From Nitrospirota bacterium (lineage in GTDB: Bacteria > JACPQY01), in the NCBI GenBank assembly GCA_016180645.1, contig JACPAV010000041.1:1-36650 (forward strand): 36,650 nt of DNA, read 5' to 3'. Position 1 is the stretch's first letter; every line of letters starts with the position of its first letter. The notes below the pieces were generated by a model. That model searched no databases and had not been told where the DNA came from. It saw only the letters and a program-made list of their open reading frames with translations. Below are positions 7,001 to 16,104 of this stretch, piece by piece. Made by a program: the position numbers and the translations under genes.

Positions 7001-9113
7001 GTGTGACGTAGGGTCCATAGGCCGAGCAGATATTGTCCTTCAGGGCCGACGTGCGTCGCTGGAGTACGGTTTGGATGATGCCGGTCCCGATGTCCGTGCC
7101 TGTGGAAAACGTGATGGGGATGCTGAGCACTTTGTAGTATCCGTCCGTGAAACTGATCGAGCCGGCGGATGGAGGCGAAATGTCATTGGAGACCTGAGTG
7201 GCGGCGGATTGATTTCCAGCCGCATCGGTGGCCGTGAGGTAGAGGGTGCCGAACTCGTTGTCGCCGATGGGGAACTCGCTGAATGAGCCGTCGGCGGAGG
7301 CCGTGCGGGTGCGGATGAGGGTGGTGAGAAGGCCGTCGGCCCAGGCCTTCAGAATGGAGTTTCCTTCGACGGCCCCGTCCTCCCCTTGGAGCGTGTCGGT
7401 GGTTCCCGGTGCATTCCGGCCGACCAGTATTCGCTGGCGGTCCGGCGGCGCGGGGGCGAGACTGTCCACCGTCCACGAATGCGAGATGGGATCCTCCACG
7501 CGGCCGCTAGGGCCGATCGCGCGAACCTGGAGGAGGTGAGGGCCGGAGGCCAAATCTTTGACGACATAGGGCGACGTACAGGGCACGTACGGTCCGCCGT
7601 CGAGCGAACATTCGTAGCGGAGGTTCACGGTGGACGATCCGAAGGTGAACGTGACCCTGTTCGCCTGCGTGAGGGGCGGCGGTCCGATGTCGATCTTCGT
7701 GTCGAACGGCCGGTCGGAGCCCGTGGGAATGTCGGGTGTGGGTTCGCCGGTCGTCGACCACGAATACACGATGGGGAGTGAAGATGTTCCGTTGACGTCC
7801 ATCGCGCGGACGGAGAAGGCGTGGTCCCCCGGCGGAAGGTCGGAGAGCGTGTAGGGGGAAGAACAGGCGCGGAAGGGGAGCCCGTCCCACGAGCAACTCC
7901 AGAGGCAGACGGAATCGCAGGCGAAACTGAAGGTGGCCGTGGCGCCGGTTCCCGACGGGGGGGTCTGCGTGTACTGGGCAATCGGCTCGACGGTGGAAAA
8001 GATGGGGGTTGCTGTGGATGCGTGTCCAACCATGAAAAACAGCAGGGCGCCGGCGGGCCCCTCCTCACCGCGGGAATCCTTGGCGCGCACCCGGAATTCG
8101 TGGAGGCCGGGCGATAGGTCGTTCCATGCGTAGGGCGCGTCGCAGGGGGCGAACGCCTCTCCGTCTTTTGAGCATTCGAAGAGGCAGGACTGGATGCGGT
8201 CGCAGCCAAAATTCAGGAAGATGCGAGTGGAGGAGAGAGTCCTGCCGGTTGCGCAGGACTCGTCCGTCGGTGATTCACAGAGGAACGGGGTGACGAAGGG
8301 CACGGTCAACGCGTCAGGATCGACCGTCAATGGGACGGATGCGCCGGTGTTGGATTGCAGTTGCTGGGAGAGCGATTGAGCGGCTGTCTGAAGGTGAGGG
8401 CTAAGCATTGAGGCGATGTTTGAGATGCGCTCGTCCGATCCGGGTCCGGCCGGCTTCACGGGATCGAGGCCAAGCTCGGGAGTCCTCTCCCGGGCAAAGG
8501 CCTGAACGAGGTTCGGGACTCCCGAGCTGTTGTTGGATGGAAGGTTGACATTCGCCAAGACCATGGAGGCCGCGGCCAGGGGATCGGTCGAATGCATGGG
8601 AACGGCGGCGCTTGCCTCCACGAGCGGAAGGGCGGCATCGTCGGGATGCGTCAGGACGGATGAGAAGATGTGGGAGCCATCCGGCAGCGGAATGGGCAGG
8701 GGGACCCGAATCCGGAATTCGAGACTTGGGTCGGATGCCGGCACATCGGGGGAAGGAGGTTCGATTCGCAGCGGATCGAGGAACCGGCGGTGCATCGGTG
8801 CGCCAAGGATGGGTTCCGGCGCGATCATCGCACGCGCGGGTGCTCGCAGCCGGGGCACGATCTCGCCCGGCACTTGGCGGACGAGGGTCTCGCCGTCGAC
8901 GCCGAGGTCCGCCGAAGAGACACGCAGACCGAATGCCATGGCGGCCTGTTCAGGGGTGAGAGGAACAGCCAGCTCGATATTCTGTTGGGTCCACGGAAAT
9001 TGATTTTCGCAGGTACAGGAACGTTGCGCGCACGCGGGGAGAATCAGCGAGAGGGCGAAGAGACGGACGCGTTTTCCGATCTGCCCTGCATGGAATCGAC
9101 GGGGCGAATTCAT
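4011..9113 (-). CDS. Giant RCC1-repeat lipoprotein A (Ig/FN3-like modules plus 14 RCC1 repeats)
   Basis: The protein has about 1700 residues. A lipoprotein-type signal ends in LPAC (Cys28), so it is probably anchored to the outer membrane. Next come Cys-rich Ig-like units built on a pattern of ECSxDG, CxSPY, then GxHxFxVRAxD (roughly 300-530), further Ig/FN3-like modules to about 960, then 14 RCC1 repeats to the C-terminus. The repeats fall into two sets of seven split by a ~35-residue linker containing LARRVQDSTP, which suggests two seven-bladed propellers. Each blade carries two cysteines (HxCAL and CWG), probably a disulfide in the oxidising periplasm or outside. I chose ATG 9113 over an upstream in-frame ATG (9134) because AAGGAGGAG sits just before it. 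RCC1 propellers usually bind proteins; the ligand is unknown. It is a tandem paralog of the next gene. Confidence 0.85.
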   Translation of the reverse strand: MNSPRRFHAGQIGKRVRLFALSLILPACAQRSCTCENQFPWTQQNIELAVPLTPEQAAMAFGLRVSSADLGVDGETLVRQVPGEIVPRLRAPARAMIAPEPILGAPMHRRFLDPLRIEPPSPDVPASDPSLEFRIRVPLPIPLPDGSHIFSSVLTHPDDAALPLVEASAAVPMHSTDPLAAASMVLANVNLPSNNSSGVPNLVQAFARERTPELGLDPVKPAGPGSDERISNIASMLSPHLQTAAQSLSQQLQSNTGASVPLTVDPDALTVPFVTPFLCESPTDESCATGRTLSSTRIFLNFGCDRIQSCLFECSKDGEAFAPCDAPYAWNDLSPGLHEFRVRAKDSRGEEGPAGALLFFMVGHASTATPIFSTVEPIAQYTQTPPSGTGATATFSFACDSVCLWSCSWDGLPFRACSSPYTLSDLPPGDHAFSVRAMDVNGTSSLPIVYSWSTTGEPTPDIPTGSDRPFDTKIDIGPPPLTQANRVTFTFGSSTVNLRYECSLDGGPYVPCTSPYVVKDLASGPHLLQVRAIGPSGRVEDPISHSWTVDSLAPAPPDRQRILVGRNAPGTTDTLQGEDGAVEGNSILKAWADGLLTTLIRTRTASADGSFSEFPIGDNEFGTLYLTATDAAGNQSAATQVSNDISPPSAGSISFTDGYYKVLSIPITFSTGTDIGTGIIQTVLQRRTSALKDNICSAYGPYVTLAMNPRTSPYVDSSAATSTCLQYQLIVYDGAGQHSLYASASTARTDTQAPSTLPVVNDGTGPDIDIQSSSFALEANWPASIDAGSGLDTYEACVSNSSSPGVCVGIDFTFQRLGNVTSLTRTALFLTEGSRYFVHVRARDKAGNTSPITVSDGLIPDPTPPAFAGLSTIAPESTTQIDLSWSPATDNLTAQGDLRYAICRSTTADGCSVFAPTCLTDPGATAFSDQGGNCGGQSLVIGARYSYIVRAMDEAGNFDLNDVRRTASTWGTHAEAVFTHAGDHACALIPGGRVKCWGRNDRGQIGAEAATSQPMPVLVTSLSGIVSLSQGLLHTCALMPDGSVRCWGSNFFGQLGDGSTADSPTPKRVTGLSNAVGVSGGTAHSCALIAGGSVHCWGANTYGQLGDGTTVSSLTPVAVTSLSNAVSVATGSDHSCAVLSDGIMRCWGANLFGQLGDGTTVSRPVPVAVSSLVGVVAAAAGAAHTCTILADGSTKCWGLNINRQLGDGTTVNRLAPAAVSLLSNTLSVTGGTHHTCALLANGTVACWGRGAEGQLANGTGAHASSPEVISGLDRVIMIAAGSLHTCALVSGGVTKCWGDSSFGQVGDGTRLTRLGPVSVENLVGPIGILARRVQDSTPSSGALQPRPLRESLAGHLMYHSCVLLSDRSAKCWGRNQFGQLGNGSMSGKPTAESVAFLSDAVGLTGGIYHTCAAMADGTVKCWGANYSGQVGDGTGFNRLTPVAVSTLTNAVSVAGGLNHSCAVLADGTAKCWGRNYTGELGDGTTMDAATPVTVSGLTGATGLTGGSGHTCALLSDGRAQCWGFNDNFQLGDGTTVNRGSPSDVTSLSNAVSISAGLYHTCALISDGTVKCWGRGADGQLGFGESASPGIPIAASSLSGGVAVTTGDHHTCVLIADGTIRCFGLNLSGQLGDGTSESRFEPVPVASLSGVVAVTTGSDHSCAMMADGKIYCWGSNRFGQLGDGSEFDAATPVQVQNLDAP

Positions 9114-9542
9114 GGCACTCCTCCTTCGTTTCATGGCTTCCTGTTGGGAATAAGAGCAACGGATGTGCCATCACCACGGCGCCATGCGTGAAGTAATAAT
9201 CGAGTGCTAATAGTAGGTTTGCGAAGATCATTTTTGATGAAAAATATTTCAGTTGGCGCATGGTTCTGTTTGTCTTTTTCAGCGACAGATCTGTTCGCTC
9301 CCGAGCTATCGTAGATAGTGGGTTCTATTGGATAACGCGTTAGACCGGTAGGCGCAGGCTTCAGCCTGCGTCCAAAGACGCACCCATAAAGGGTGCGCCT
9401 ACCAAGAAATCCCCCTCGCGGGTAACGATGGGGGGGGTCGAACCGAGCCCCGAAGGGAGGAAGGGATCGTGTCGGACTGGGATCAATGCCGTTGAGGCCG
9501 AGCTTCGATAGCGGCAATCGAGGGCTCTTACAGGCCGGTGGG
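9114..9542. other. Intergenic region between the two RCC1 genes
   Basis: This 429-bp region lies between tandem paralogs. An AT-rich block (about 9195-9260) upstream of lipoprotein A probably carries its promoter, but I cannot fix the boxes. A GTAG...CTAC element is at 9348-9402. An imperfect hairpin at 9500-9527 (GAGCTTCGAT with ATCGAGGGCTC) follows the stop of lipoprotein B and may end that transcript. No gene is supported here. Confidence 0.6.
9348..9402. repeat. GTAG...CTAC double-hairpin element, copy 2
   Basis: GTAG is followed by CGCAGGCT/AGCCTGCG (8 bp, 2-nt loop), an 8-nt spacer, CGCACCC/GGGTGCG (7 bp, 5-nt loop), then CTAC. It is 55 bp, the same length as copy 1, although the stems differ in sequence. 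Confidence 0.85.
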
Positions 9543-12500
9543 TCAGGGAAGGCTCTGAACGGCTACGGGTGTGAGTCGATCGATGGTGGTGGAGTCGCCG
9601 AGCCCGCCGTAGACGTTGCGGCCCCAACACCTGACCGTGCCATCCGAGAGGATCGCGCAGGTGTGGTCGGCTCCGGCCGTCGCGGCCACGGCGCTGCTGA
9701 GACTGGAAACCGAGATGGGTGTGGATTTGTCCGCGGTCGTCCCATCGCCAAGCTGGCCGAAAGTGTTGTCGCCCCAGCATGTGATCGAGCCGCCGGAAAG
9801 GACGGCGCACGAATGGCTCCCGCCTGCGGTGGCGGCCACGGCGCCCGTCAGCGTCGAAACGGCGACCGGGGTGGGCCGATTGGTCGAGCCTCCATCCCCG
9901 ATGCGTCCGTCGGCGCCGCGTCCCCAGCACCGCACCGTTCCGTCGGCGATCAGCGCACATGAATGATAGAGGCCGGCGGCCAAGGCCACGGCATCGGTGA
10001 GGGTGGACACGACCACCGGTGTGGACTTGTTATTTGTGCTGCCATCGCCCAGTTGGCCGTTGTCGTTGAGCCCCCAGCACGAAACGGTGCCATTGGCGGT
10101 CAGCGCGCAGGCGTGGCTGCCGCCACCGAGAACGGCAACGGCGCTCGTCAGTGTAGAGACGGTCGTCGGCGTGCTGCGGTCCGTGGTCGATCCGTCGCCG
10201 AGCTGGCCGGAGCTGTTTCGGCCCCAGCACCGGACCGTGCCATCGGAGACGGCCGCGCAGGTGTGAAAATTGCCCCCCGAGAGCGCGGTCGCGCCGGTCA
10301 GCGAGGAGACGGTTATCGGCGTTGTTTTTCCCGCTGCCGAGCCGTCCCCCAACTGACCGTTGTTATTTAGTCCCCAGCACCTGGCGGTTCCATCGGAGAC
10401 CAGCGCGCAGGTGTGGTAATTTCCTTCGGTGATGGAGAGCGCGCCGGTGAGGCTGGAAACGGAGACCGGGACGAGCTTGTCCGCCGTGGATCCATCGCCG
10501 AGTTGTCCGTAGAGATTGTATCCCCAGCATTTGACGCGCCCGTCCGACACGAGCGCGCAGGTGTGATACGTCAAGTGCGCGGAGAGTCCCTCCCGGTTGG
10601 GGCGTTGGTGCGCGCCGATCCAGGCCGGAGTAGCGTCGTGCGGACTCCGCGCGAGCACGCTCATGGGTCCGCCGAGACCGGACACGGCGACAGGGGTGCT
10701 GCGGTCGACGCTGGTCCCATCTCCCAACTGACCTGCGGGGTTGTACCCCCAACATCGGGTCGCGCCGTCCGCAAGAAGAGCGCAATTGTGGAACGTGCCG
10801 GTGGTGATCCGAACCGCGCTGGTGATGGAAGAGACGGTGACGGGGGTGGCCGATGCCCCCGTAGCACCATTCCCCAACTGGCCCTCGCCCCCGCGGCCCC
10901 AGCACCTGATGGTGCCGTCCGAGACCAGGGCGCATGAATGAGAGTTGCCTCCCGTGACCGAGACAGCGCCGGACAGGGTGGAAACGGCGACAGGAGTCGA
11001 CTTGTCCACCGTCGTCCCATCCCCGAGTTGGCGGTTGTTGTTCAATCCCCAACACAGGGCGGATCCGTCCGACACCGTGGCGCAGGTGTGAGTGCCGCCC
11101 GCCGCGACGGTGAGTACGCCGGAGAGTGTCGAAACCGCCGTGGGTACGTTCTTGTCCGTGGTCGAGCCGTCGCCGAGTTGTCCCTTGGTGTTCACCCCCC
11201 AGCAGTGCGCGGCGCCGTCCGACAAGAGGGCACACGTATGATCGCTGCCGCCCGTGAGGGCAACCGCTTGCGTGAGGGTGGAAACGGCGATGGGGGTCAA
11301 CTTGTTGATGGAAGTTCCGTCGCCGAGGTCGCCGAAGAAATTGGCTCCCCAGCATCGGGCGGTTCCATCGGAGACCAGCGCGCACACATGGTAGCCCCCG
11401 CCCGCGAGAGCGACGGCCCCGGTAAGTGTCGAGACGGCGACCGGCGTGGACTTGCTCACCGAGGTGCCATCGCCGAGCTGCCCGTACTGGTTCCGTCCCC
11501 AGCATCGGGCCGTGCCGTCCAGCATCAATGCGCAGGTGTGCATGTACCCGCCGGTCAAGGACACCGCGTTGGAGAGGGAACTGACCATGACCGGCGCAAA
11601 ACTGTTGAGCGTTGTCCCGTCGCCGAGTTGCCCGTTGGACCCGGTTCCCCAGCACCGGACGGAACCGTCGCCGGCCAGGGCGCAGGAATGTTCCCCGAGG
11701 TGGGCCGAGACCGCGTTCATGACGGGTCCCCAGGTGATGGCGGACATTTCCGTGGCGTTCGAGTCCGAATTTCCGGCCTCATCCTTGGCGCGGACGACGA
11801 AGTAGTATCGAGTGGCCTGCGTCAGCCCGGTCATGGACATCGAGATTGTACCGGCTGTCGTTGTGGCGGTGGCCGTGAAACCCGCGGCGCAGGAGCCGGA
11901 TGCGGTGGATTGGCAGATGTCATAGACGATGGCGCCACCGCTACTCACGTTGTCCGTGGCTGCGGTCCACGCAAGATCGATCCGGTTGGTGGAGATGGGT
12001 ACGGCTGTGGCAGCCCCGGCGAAGCTGGGAGGGGTGGCATCGGCTTTCACGCCGTCCGAGACGGTGGTGGCCGTGTAGTGTCCCGCGTTGTCCTTCACTC
12101 GGACGTGCACGTAGTAAACCGTTCCCTCGGCAAGGGCCAAAGGAGTGCGGGTGAAGGAGGTGACGTTTCCGAGCTGTTGGTATGCGGAATCGATTCCGGC
12201 GCACACCCCGGGCGTTGTGGACGTGGATAGACAATATTCGTAGCGCTCTACGCCGGAGGCGGGATCGGTGGAAGCGGCCCAGTTGGCGCTCAGAGAAATG
12301 GTCGTGGCCTGAATATCGATATCCCCTCCGGTCCCATCGTTCACGGCGGCGAGGGTGGACGGGGCCTCCGAATCGACCCTGGCCGTGGCGGAGGAGGTGT
12401 ATTCGGCGGTCTGGCCGGCGGCATCGGAAACCACGAGTCGATACTGATAGCAGGATCCCGAGGCGACCGACGTATCCGTGTAGGGCGAAGGGGGCGGGTT

Positions 12501-14696
12501 TGTGGAGATCGTGGCGTAGGCGCCGTACGAGGAGCACGTCCCCGCGGCGAGCGATGCCGTCCGACGCTCGATGAGTGATTGGAGGATGCCGGTTCCAGAA
12601 TCCGTCCCGAGATTGAACGTGACCGGGATTGAGAGTGTCTTGTAGTAGCCATCGGTATGGCTGATCGAGCCGTTCGTCGGTGGCGCGGTGTCGTTCGTCA
12701 CCGTGCTGGCCTTGGATTGGTTTCCGGCGGCATCCGTGGCCGTGAGGTACACTGTGGAAAGCGCATTGTCTCCAAGGGAGATGGCCGCAAAACTTCCGTC
12801 ACCCTCCGCGCTCCGCGATTGAATCAGCATGGTGAGGAGGCCGTCGGCCCAGGCCTTCACGATGGCGTTAGCTTCGACCGCGCCCCCTGCTCCGTTGACG
12901 GTATCGCTTGTACCGGGGGCATTCTGAGCAACCGTCAGCTTCGCAGGGTCCGGCGCGGCGGGAGCGAGGTTGTCGACTGTCCACGCATGGGAGACCGGCG
13001 TCGGGCTGACCTCTCCGTTCGAAGCGATGGAGCGGACCTGGAGCACGTGCAGGCCCGGCGACAAGCCGGTGACCACGTACGGCGAGGCGCACGGGAGGTA
13101 GGGTCCCCCGTCAAGGGAGCATTCAAGATCGAGGTCAGTGGAGACCTCGAAAGAAAATGTGGCGCTGGTGAGCGGCGTGAGAGCCGGAGGAGCCTGGTTG
13201 ATTTGGGGGGGGTCGGCCGATGGAGCCGGGGATGATGAATTCGAGGGGACGTTCGAACCCGCGACGCTCCAGGCGTGAGTGATCGCCGATGCGCTTGTGC
13301 CGTTCGTGTCCGTCGCGCGAACGGAAAAGGCGTGGCCTCCGGAAGCAAGGTTGCTCAGCACGTAAGGGGGCGAACACGCTCTGAACGGGAGCCCGTCCCA
13401 CGAGCAGCTCCAGAGGCAAACGGTATCGCAGGTGAATCGGAACGTGACCGTCGCCTCACTTTCTGAGGATGGAGTCTGTGTGAATTGGGGCAGGGGGCCG
13501 GCGTCCGCCGAGATGGACCGCCGGGTGTCCGGCGCATTTTGCGTGAAGAAGGTGAGAGTGCTGGCGGGGCCCTCCCTTCCCTTTGTGTCCCGAGCGTGGA
13601 CGGAGAATTGGTGGACACCGGGGGTCAATTCGGCCCAAAGGAGAGGAGCATCGCAGGAAGCGAAGGCCCCATCGTCTTTCGCGCATTCGAAAGAGCAGGC
13701 CTCGACTCGATCGCATCCGAAGTTGAAGAGAACGGTGGTTGCCGAGAGTGTCTTTCCAGAGCCGCACGGCTCGTTGGCCGGCACTTCGCACAGCAGCGAG
13801 GTGACCGACGGTGCGGCCAGCGCAGTGGGGTCGACCACGAGAACCACCGGCGCCTCCTGGGCGTCGAGGAGGATCTGCGCGACGGCGGTGGCGGAGGCTT
13901 CCAGGTGAGGAGACAGCGTGGCGACGATATTCGTGATGTGTTCGTCGGAGAGAGGGGCGGCCGGCCGGGACGGGTCAAGGCCGAGTTCCGGCGCCTTGGC
14001 CTGCGCAAAGGCTTGGACGAGGTTGGGTAGCCCCGCCGTGTTGCCGGAAGGGAGAGAGACGTGCTCAAGGAACAGTGAGGACTCCTCCGGTTGTCCGTCC
14101 GAGGGAATGGAAAACGTGGCGCTGGCCTCCACGAGAGCAATCGAGGGATCGGAGGGAAGGAGGAGAATGGCGAAAAACAAATGCCGGCCTTCCGTGAGTC
14201 GGTCAGGGAGGTTCAGACGAGTGCGGAACGCGGGATTCCCGGTCGGCGGGGACTCCTGGGGCGCCTCGGTTTGGCGTCGCGGCGCCAGGAAGGCAAAGCC
14301 GCCCCGCGATTGGCCGGATGCCAGCCATGGAAGGTGCGGTACCCCGACCTCCGGGCCGGCCACGATGGGAGGCCACGGAAGGCGGGGTGCCACCAAGCGG
14401 GGCGGCGCGCCGGGCACCGGATCGGGGGCGCCGATCGCGCGGACGCGTCCATGAAGCGTCGAGGTAATTTGTCCCGGCACGGAGCGGCCGACGATGCGAT
14501 TGTCCACGCCCACGTGCGCTTGGACCACCTGGATGCCGCCGACCATGGCCGCCTGCTCCGCGGTGAGAGGGATGACGAGGTCCACCTCGCCCTCGGCCGA
14601 TTCACGCGGTGGTGAACCGCCGTTCTCACAGGAACAGGACCGACCGGCGCACGCCGGTAGAATCAGGCACAGGGCGAACAGCAGGACTTTTTGCAT
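9543..14696 (-). CDS. Giant RCC1-repeat lipoprotein B (Ig/FN3-like modules plus 14 RCC1 repeats)
   Basis: This is a paralog of lipoprotein A with 1717 residues. A short signal peptide (starting MQKVLLFALCLILPAC, lipobox Cys16) is followed by the same order: an N-terminal region with LVQAFAQAKAPELGLDP, Cys-rich Ig-like units, two FN3-like modules (YYVHVRVKD and YFVVRAKDEAGN), then RCC1 repeats from about residue 990. Fourteen repeats are split seven and seven by a linker containing LARSPHDATP. The blades are more regular than in A (GQLGDGT/S, HTCAL, RCWG). I placed the start at ATG 14696, which gives a clean signal peptide; an upstream in-frame extension would run into the preceding gene. The start is only 4 nt after the HD-GYP stop, so the two genes are co-transcribed and probably coupled. 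It is probably surface-exposed; the ligand is unknown. Confidence 0.85.
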   Translation of the reverse strand: MQKVLLFALCLILPACAGRSCSCENGGSPPRESAEGEVDLVIPLTAEQAAMVGGIQVVQAHVGVDNRIVGRSVPGQITSTLHGRVRAIGAPDPVPGAPPRLVAPRLPWPPIVAGPEVGVPHLPWLASGQSRGGFAFLAPRRQTEAPQESPPTGNPAFRTRLNLPDRLTEGRHLFFAILLLPSDPSIALVEASATFSIPSDGQPEESSLFLEHVSLPSGNTAGLPNLVQAFAQAKAPELGLDPSRPAAPLSDEHITNIVATLSPHLEASATAVAQILLDAQEAPVVLVVDPTALAAPSVTSLLCEVPANEPCGSGKTLSATTVLFNFGCDRVEACSFECAKDDGAFASCDAPLLWAELTPGVHQFSVHARDTKGREGPASTLTFFTQNAPDTRRSISADAGPLPQFTQTPSSESEATVTFRFTCDTVCLWSCSWDGLPFRACSPPYVLSNLASGGHAFSVRATDTNGTSASAITHAWSVAGSNVPSNSSSPAPSADPPQINQAPPALTPLTSATFSFEVSTDLDLECSLDGGPYLPCASPYVVTGLSPGLHVLQVRSIASNGEVSPTPVSHAWTVDNLAPAAPDPAKLTVAQNAPGTSDTVNGAGGAVEANAIVKAWADGLLTMLIQSRSAEGDGSFAAISLGDNALSTVYLTATDAAGNQSKASTVTNDTAPPTNGSISHTDGYYKTLSIPVTFNLGTDSGTGILQSLIERRTASLAAGTCSSYGAYATISTNPPPSPYTDTSVASGSCYQYRLVVSDAAGQTAEYTSSATARVDSEAPSTLAAVNDGTGGDIDIQATTISLSANWAASTDPASGVERYEYCLSTSTTPGVCAGIDSAYQQLGNVTSFTRTPLALAEGTVYYVHVRVKDNAGHYTATTVSDGVKADATPPSFAGAATAVPISTNRIDLAWTAATDNVSSGGAIVYDICQSTASGSCAAGFTATATTTAGTISMSMTGLTQATRYYFVVRAKDEAGNSDSNATEMSAITWGPVMNAVSAHLGEHSCALAGDGSVRCWGTGSNGQLGDGTTLNSFAPVMVSSLSNAVSLTGGYMHTCALMLDGTARCWGRNQYGQLGDGTSVSKSTPVAVSTLTGAVALAGGGYHVCALVSDGTARCWGANFFGDLGDGTSINKLTPIAVSTLTQAVALTGGSDHTCALLSDGAAHCWGVNTKGQLGDGSTTDKNVPTAVSTLSGVLTVAAGGTHTCATVSDGSALCWGLNNNRQLGDGTTVDKSTPVAVSTLSGAVSVTGGNSHSCALVSDGTIRCWGRGGEGQLGNGATGASATPVTVSSITSAVRITTGTFHNCALLADGATRCWGYNPAGQLGDGTSVDRSTPVAVSGLGGPMSVLARSPHDATPAWIGAHQRPNREGLSAHLTYHTCALVSDGRVKCWGYNLYGQLGDGSTADKLVPVSVSSLTGALSITEGNYHTCALVSDGTARCWGLNNNGQLGDGSAAGKTTPITVSSLTGATALSGGNFHTCAAVSDGTVRCWGRNSSGQLGDGSTTDRSTPTTVSTLTSAVAVLGGGSHACALTANGTVSCWGLNDNGQLGDGSTNNKSTPVVVSTLTDAVALAAGLYHSCALIADGTVRCWGRGADGRIGDGGSTNRPTPVAVSTLTGAVAATAGGSHSCAVLSGGSITCWGDNTFGQLGDGTTADKSTPISVSSLSSAVAATAGADHTCAILSDGTVRCWGRNVYGGLGDSTTIDRLTPVAVQSLP

Positions 14697-14700
14697 GGCG

Positions 14701-15777
14701 CTACTTCCGCACGGCGGGAGCCGCCCCGAGGGCCGCCCGGAATTCTTCAACGAGACGGCCGTCGAGCCAACCGATGCTTGCCTCCAGATCGAGCTCCTCC
14801 AGTGCCTCGTCATGGCTGAGGGCACGGCGGTACGGTCGATCGCTGGTCAGGGCATCATAAATATCGGCGATGGTGGTGACCCGCGCCACAAGGGGAATGG
14901 CCTCTCCGGAGATGCCTGCGGGATACCCGGAACCGTCGTAGCGTTCGTGATGGTGGTAGACGACGTCGAGCGTGAAAGCGAGAGACTTGAGATGCCGGAT
15001 GAGATCTCGCCCGACCCGGGGATGGGTCTTGATCGTGTCGAACTCCTCAGGGGTCAGGCGATCGGTTTTCAGGAGCACGCGGTCCGGAACGGCGATCTTG
15101 CCGAGGTCGTGGAAGAAACCGCCGCGACGGACGGCAATGAGATCCGTTTCATCCATCCCGATGGCCTCTGCCAGGAGCCCGGCGTAGTAGGATACGCGGA
15201 AGCTGTGACCGGCAGTGTACGGGTCGCGGGCGTCTACCGTTCGGGCGAGAGTCACGACCAGGCTTTCCGATTCCGGAGACTCGGCGGTGATGCTCTTGAG
15301 ATGAACGAGGGCCTGAACACGGTTCAGGAGTTTCTCCGGATCCATCACGGTGGACATGAGGTGGGTCATGCCATCGTCCAAGTCCTTGAGGCGTGCGGGA
15401 GCCAGGGCGTCATCCGTGAGCAACAACACGGGGAGCAGCCGGGTAAGCGCCTCGGCCCTCAAATGTTCAAGGAACCCTGTGCCGCCCGATCCGGGCAGGT
15501 GGGCGCCGAGGATCACCAGATCGGTGGGATGACTCCAGAGACGATCCACGGCTTGCTCTACTGAACGGGCCGACCGAACGACATAGCCGGCTTCCGCGAG
15601 CAGATAGACCAACCTTTCGCTGGACGATCCGTTTCCGGGATCCACGATCAGGACATGGCCTCCGGAATCGGCGCCAGGACGGCTGGCCATGCCCTGAGGG
15701 CCATGGATGGCCACGGTGGGTGCACCGAAGGCCGGGAAGGGGGTGCGCGGGTGAATGGAAGCTGTGGCGCCGTTCAT
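14701..15777 (-). CDS. HD-GYP domain protein with degenerate receiver domain
   Basis: The protein has 358 residues. A receiver-like domain (about 40-155) is followed by an HD-GYP phosphodiesterase domain (about 170-350) with the HDLGK metal motif at 223-227 and a HHHERYDGSGYP block ending at 286. HD-GYP domains degrade cyclic di-GMP. The receiver looks non-functional as a phospho-acceptor: the expected aspartate after the third strand is Gly91 (LVILGAHLPG), and the acidic pair at strand one reads VDP. It may thus be a scaffold or be controlled in another way. It is first in a two-gene unit with RCC1 lipoprotein B. An AT-rich upstream region with a TATACT hexamer (minus strand, 15820-15825) may be the promoter. 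Confidence 0.85.
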   Translation of the reverse strand: MNGATASIHPRTPFPAFGAPTVAIHGPQGMASRPGADSGGHVLIVDPGNGSSSERLVYLLAEAGYVVRSARSVEQAVDRLWSHPTDLVILGAHLPGSGGTGFLEHLRAEALTRLLPVLLLTDDALAPARLKDLDDGMTHLMSTVMDPEKLLNRVQALVHLKSITAESPESESLVVTLARTVDARDPYTAGHSFRVSYYAGLLAEAIGMDETDLIAVRRGGFFHDLGKIAVPDRVLLKTDRLTPEEFDTIKTHPRVGRDLIRHLKSLAFTLDVVYHHHERYDGSGYPAGISGEAIPLVARVTTIADIYDALTSDRPYRRALSHDEALEELDLEASIGWLDGRLVEEFRAALGAAPAVRK

Positions 15778-16104
15778 GGGCTTACCGACGGCTCCACGAT
15801 CTACATATCATGTAATCCGAGTATATCGTGCTATTCATGTTAGACGTGGATAAGCAAGATGCAGGCCATCGGAGCCATCTGGTGTGCGTTGATTAATTAA
15901 ATGTAATTGCAACATGTTGGCTTGGACAGCCCATGTGGAAGAGTTTCCGGTCGGGATCAGCGGACCGAAGAGTCCGCTAGGTGGACGATGTCGCGGGATT
16001 CTTGGCTGGAGTCGGATGGAACTGTTCGTCGATGGGGTGGGGCCTGGCGGGAGGGCGGCAACATCTCTCCGGGCGCGGATGCGGGTGGTTATTCCATCAA
16101 TCCT
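15778..16104. other. Intergenic region, HD-GYP promoter side and Hyf-like operon 3' side
   Basis: This 327-bp region has no supported gene. The HD-GYP gene starts at its left edge, and AT-rich sequence with a minus-strand TATACT at 15820-15825 may be its promoter. A 7-bp hairpin (15959-15978) sits near the middle, downstream of the Hyf-like operon. Plus-strand open frames here continue as antisense shadows of the hydrogenase-like genes. Confidence 0.55.
15959..15978. terminator. Hairpin downstream of the Hyf-like operon
   Basis: AGCGGAC and GTCCGCT form a perfect 7-bp stem with a 6-nt loop, about 126 bp past the last gene of the minus-strand operon. It has no T-tract. A terminator or RNA-end hairpin is the likeliest reading. 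Confidence 0.4.

Noticed and set aside
4011-11725. Regular ~150-bp DNA periodicity that might suggest a repeat array or CRISPR
   Set aside because: The period matches 50-residue RCC1 repeats in frame, with codon-level drift; no short identical repeats with unique spacers exist.
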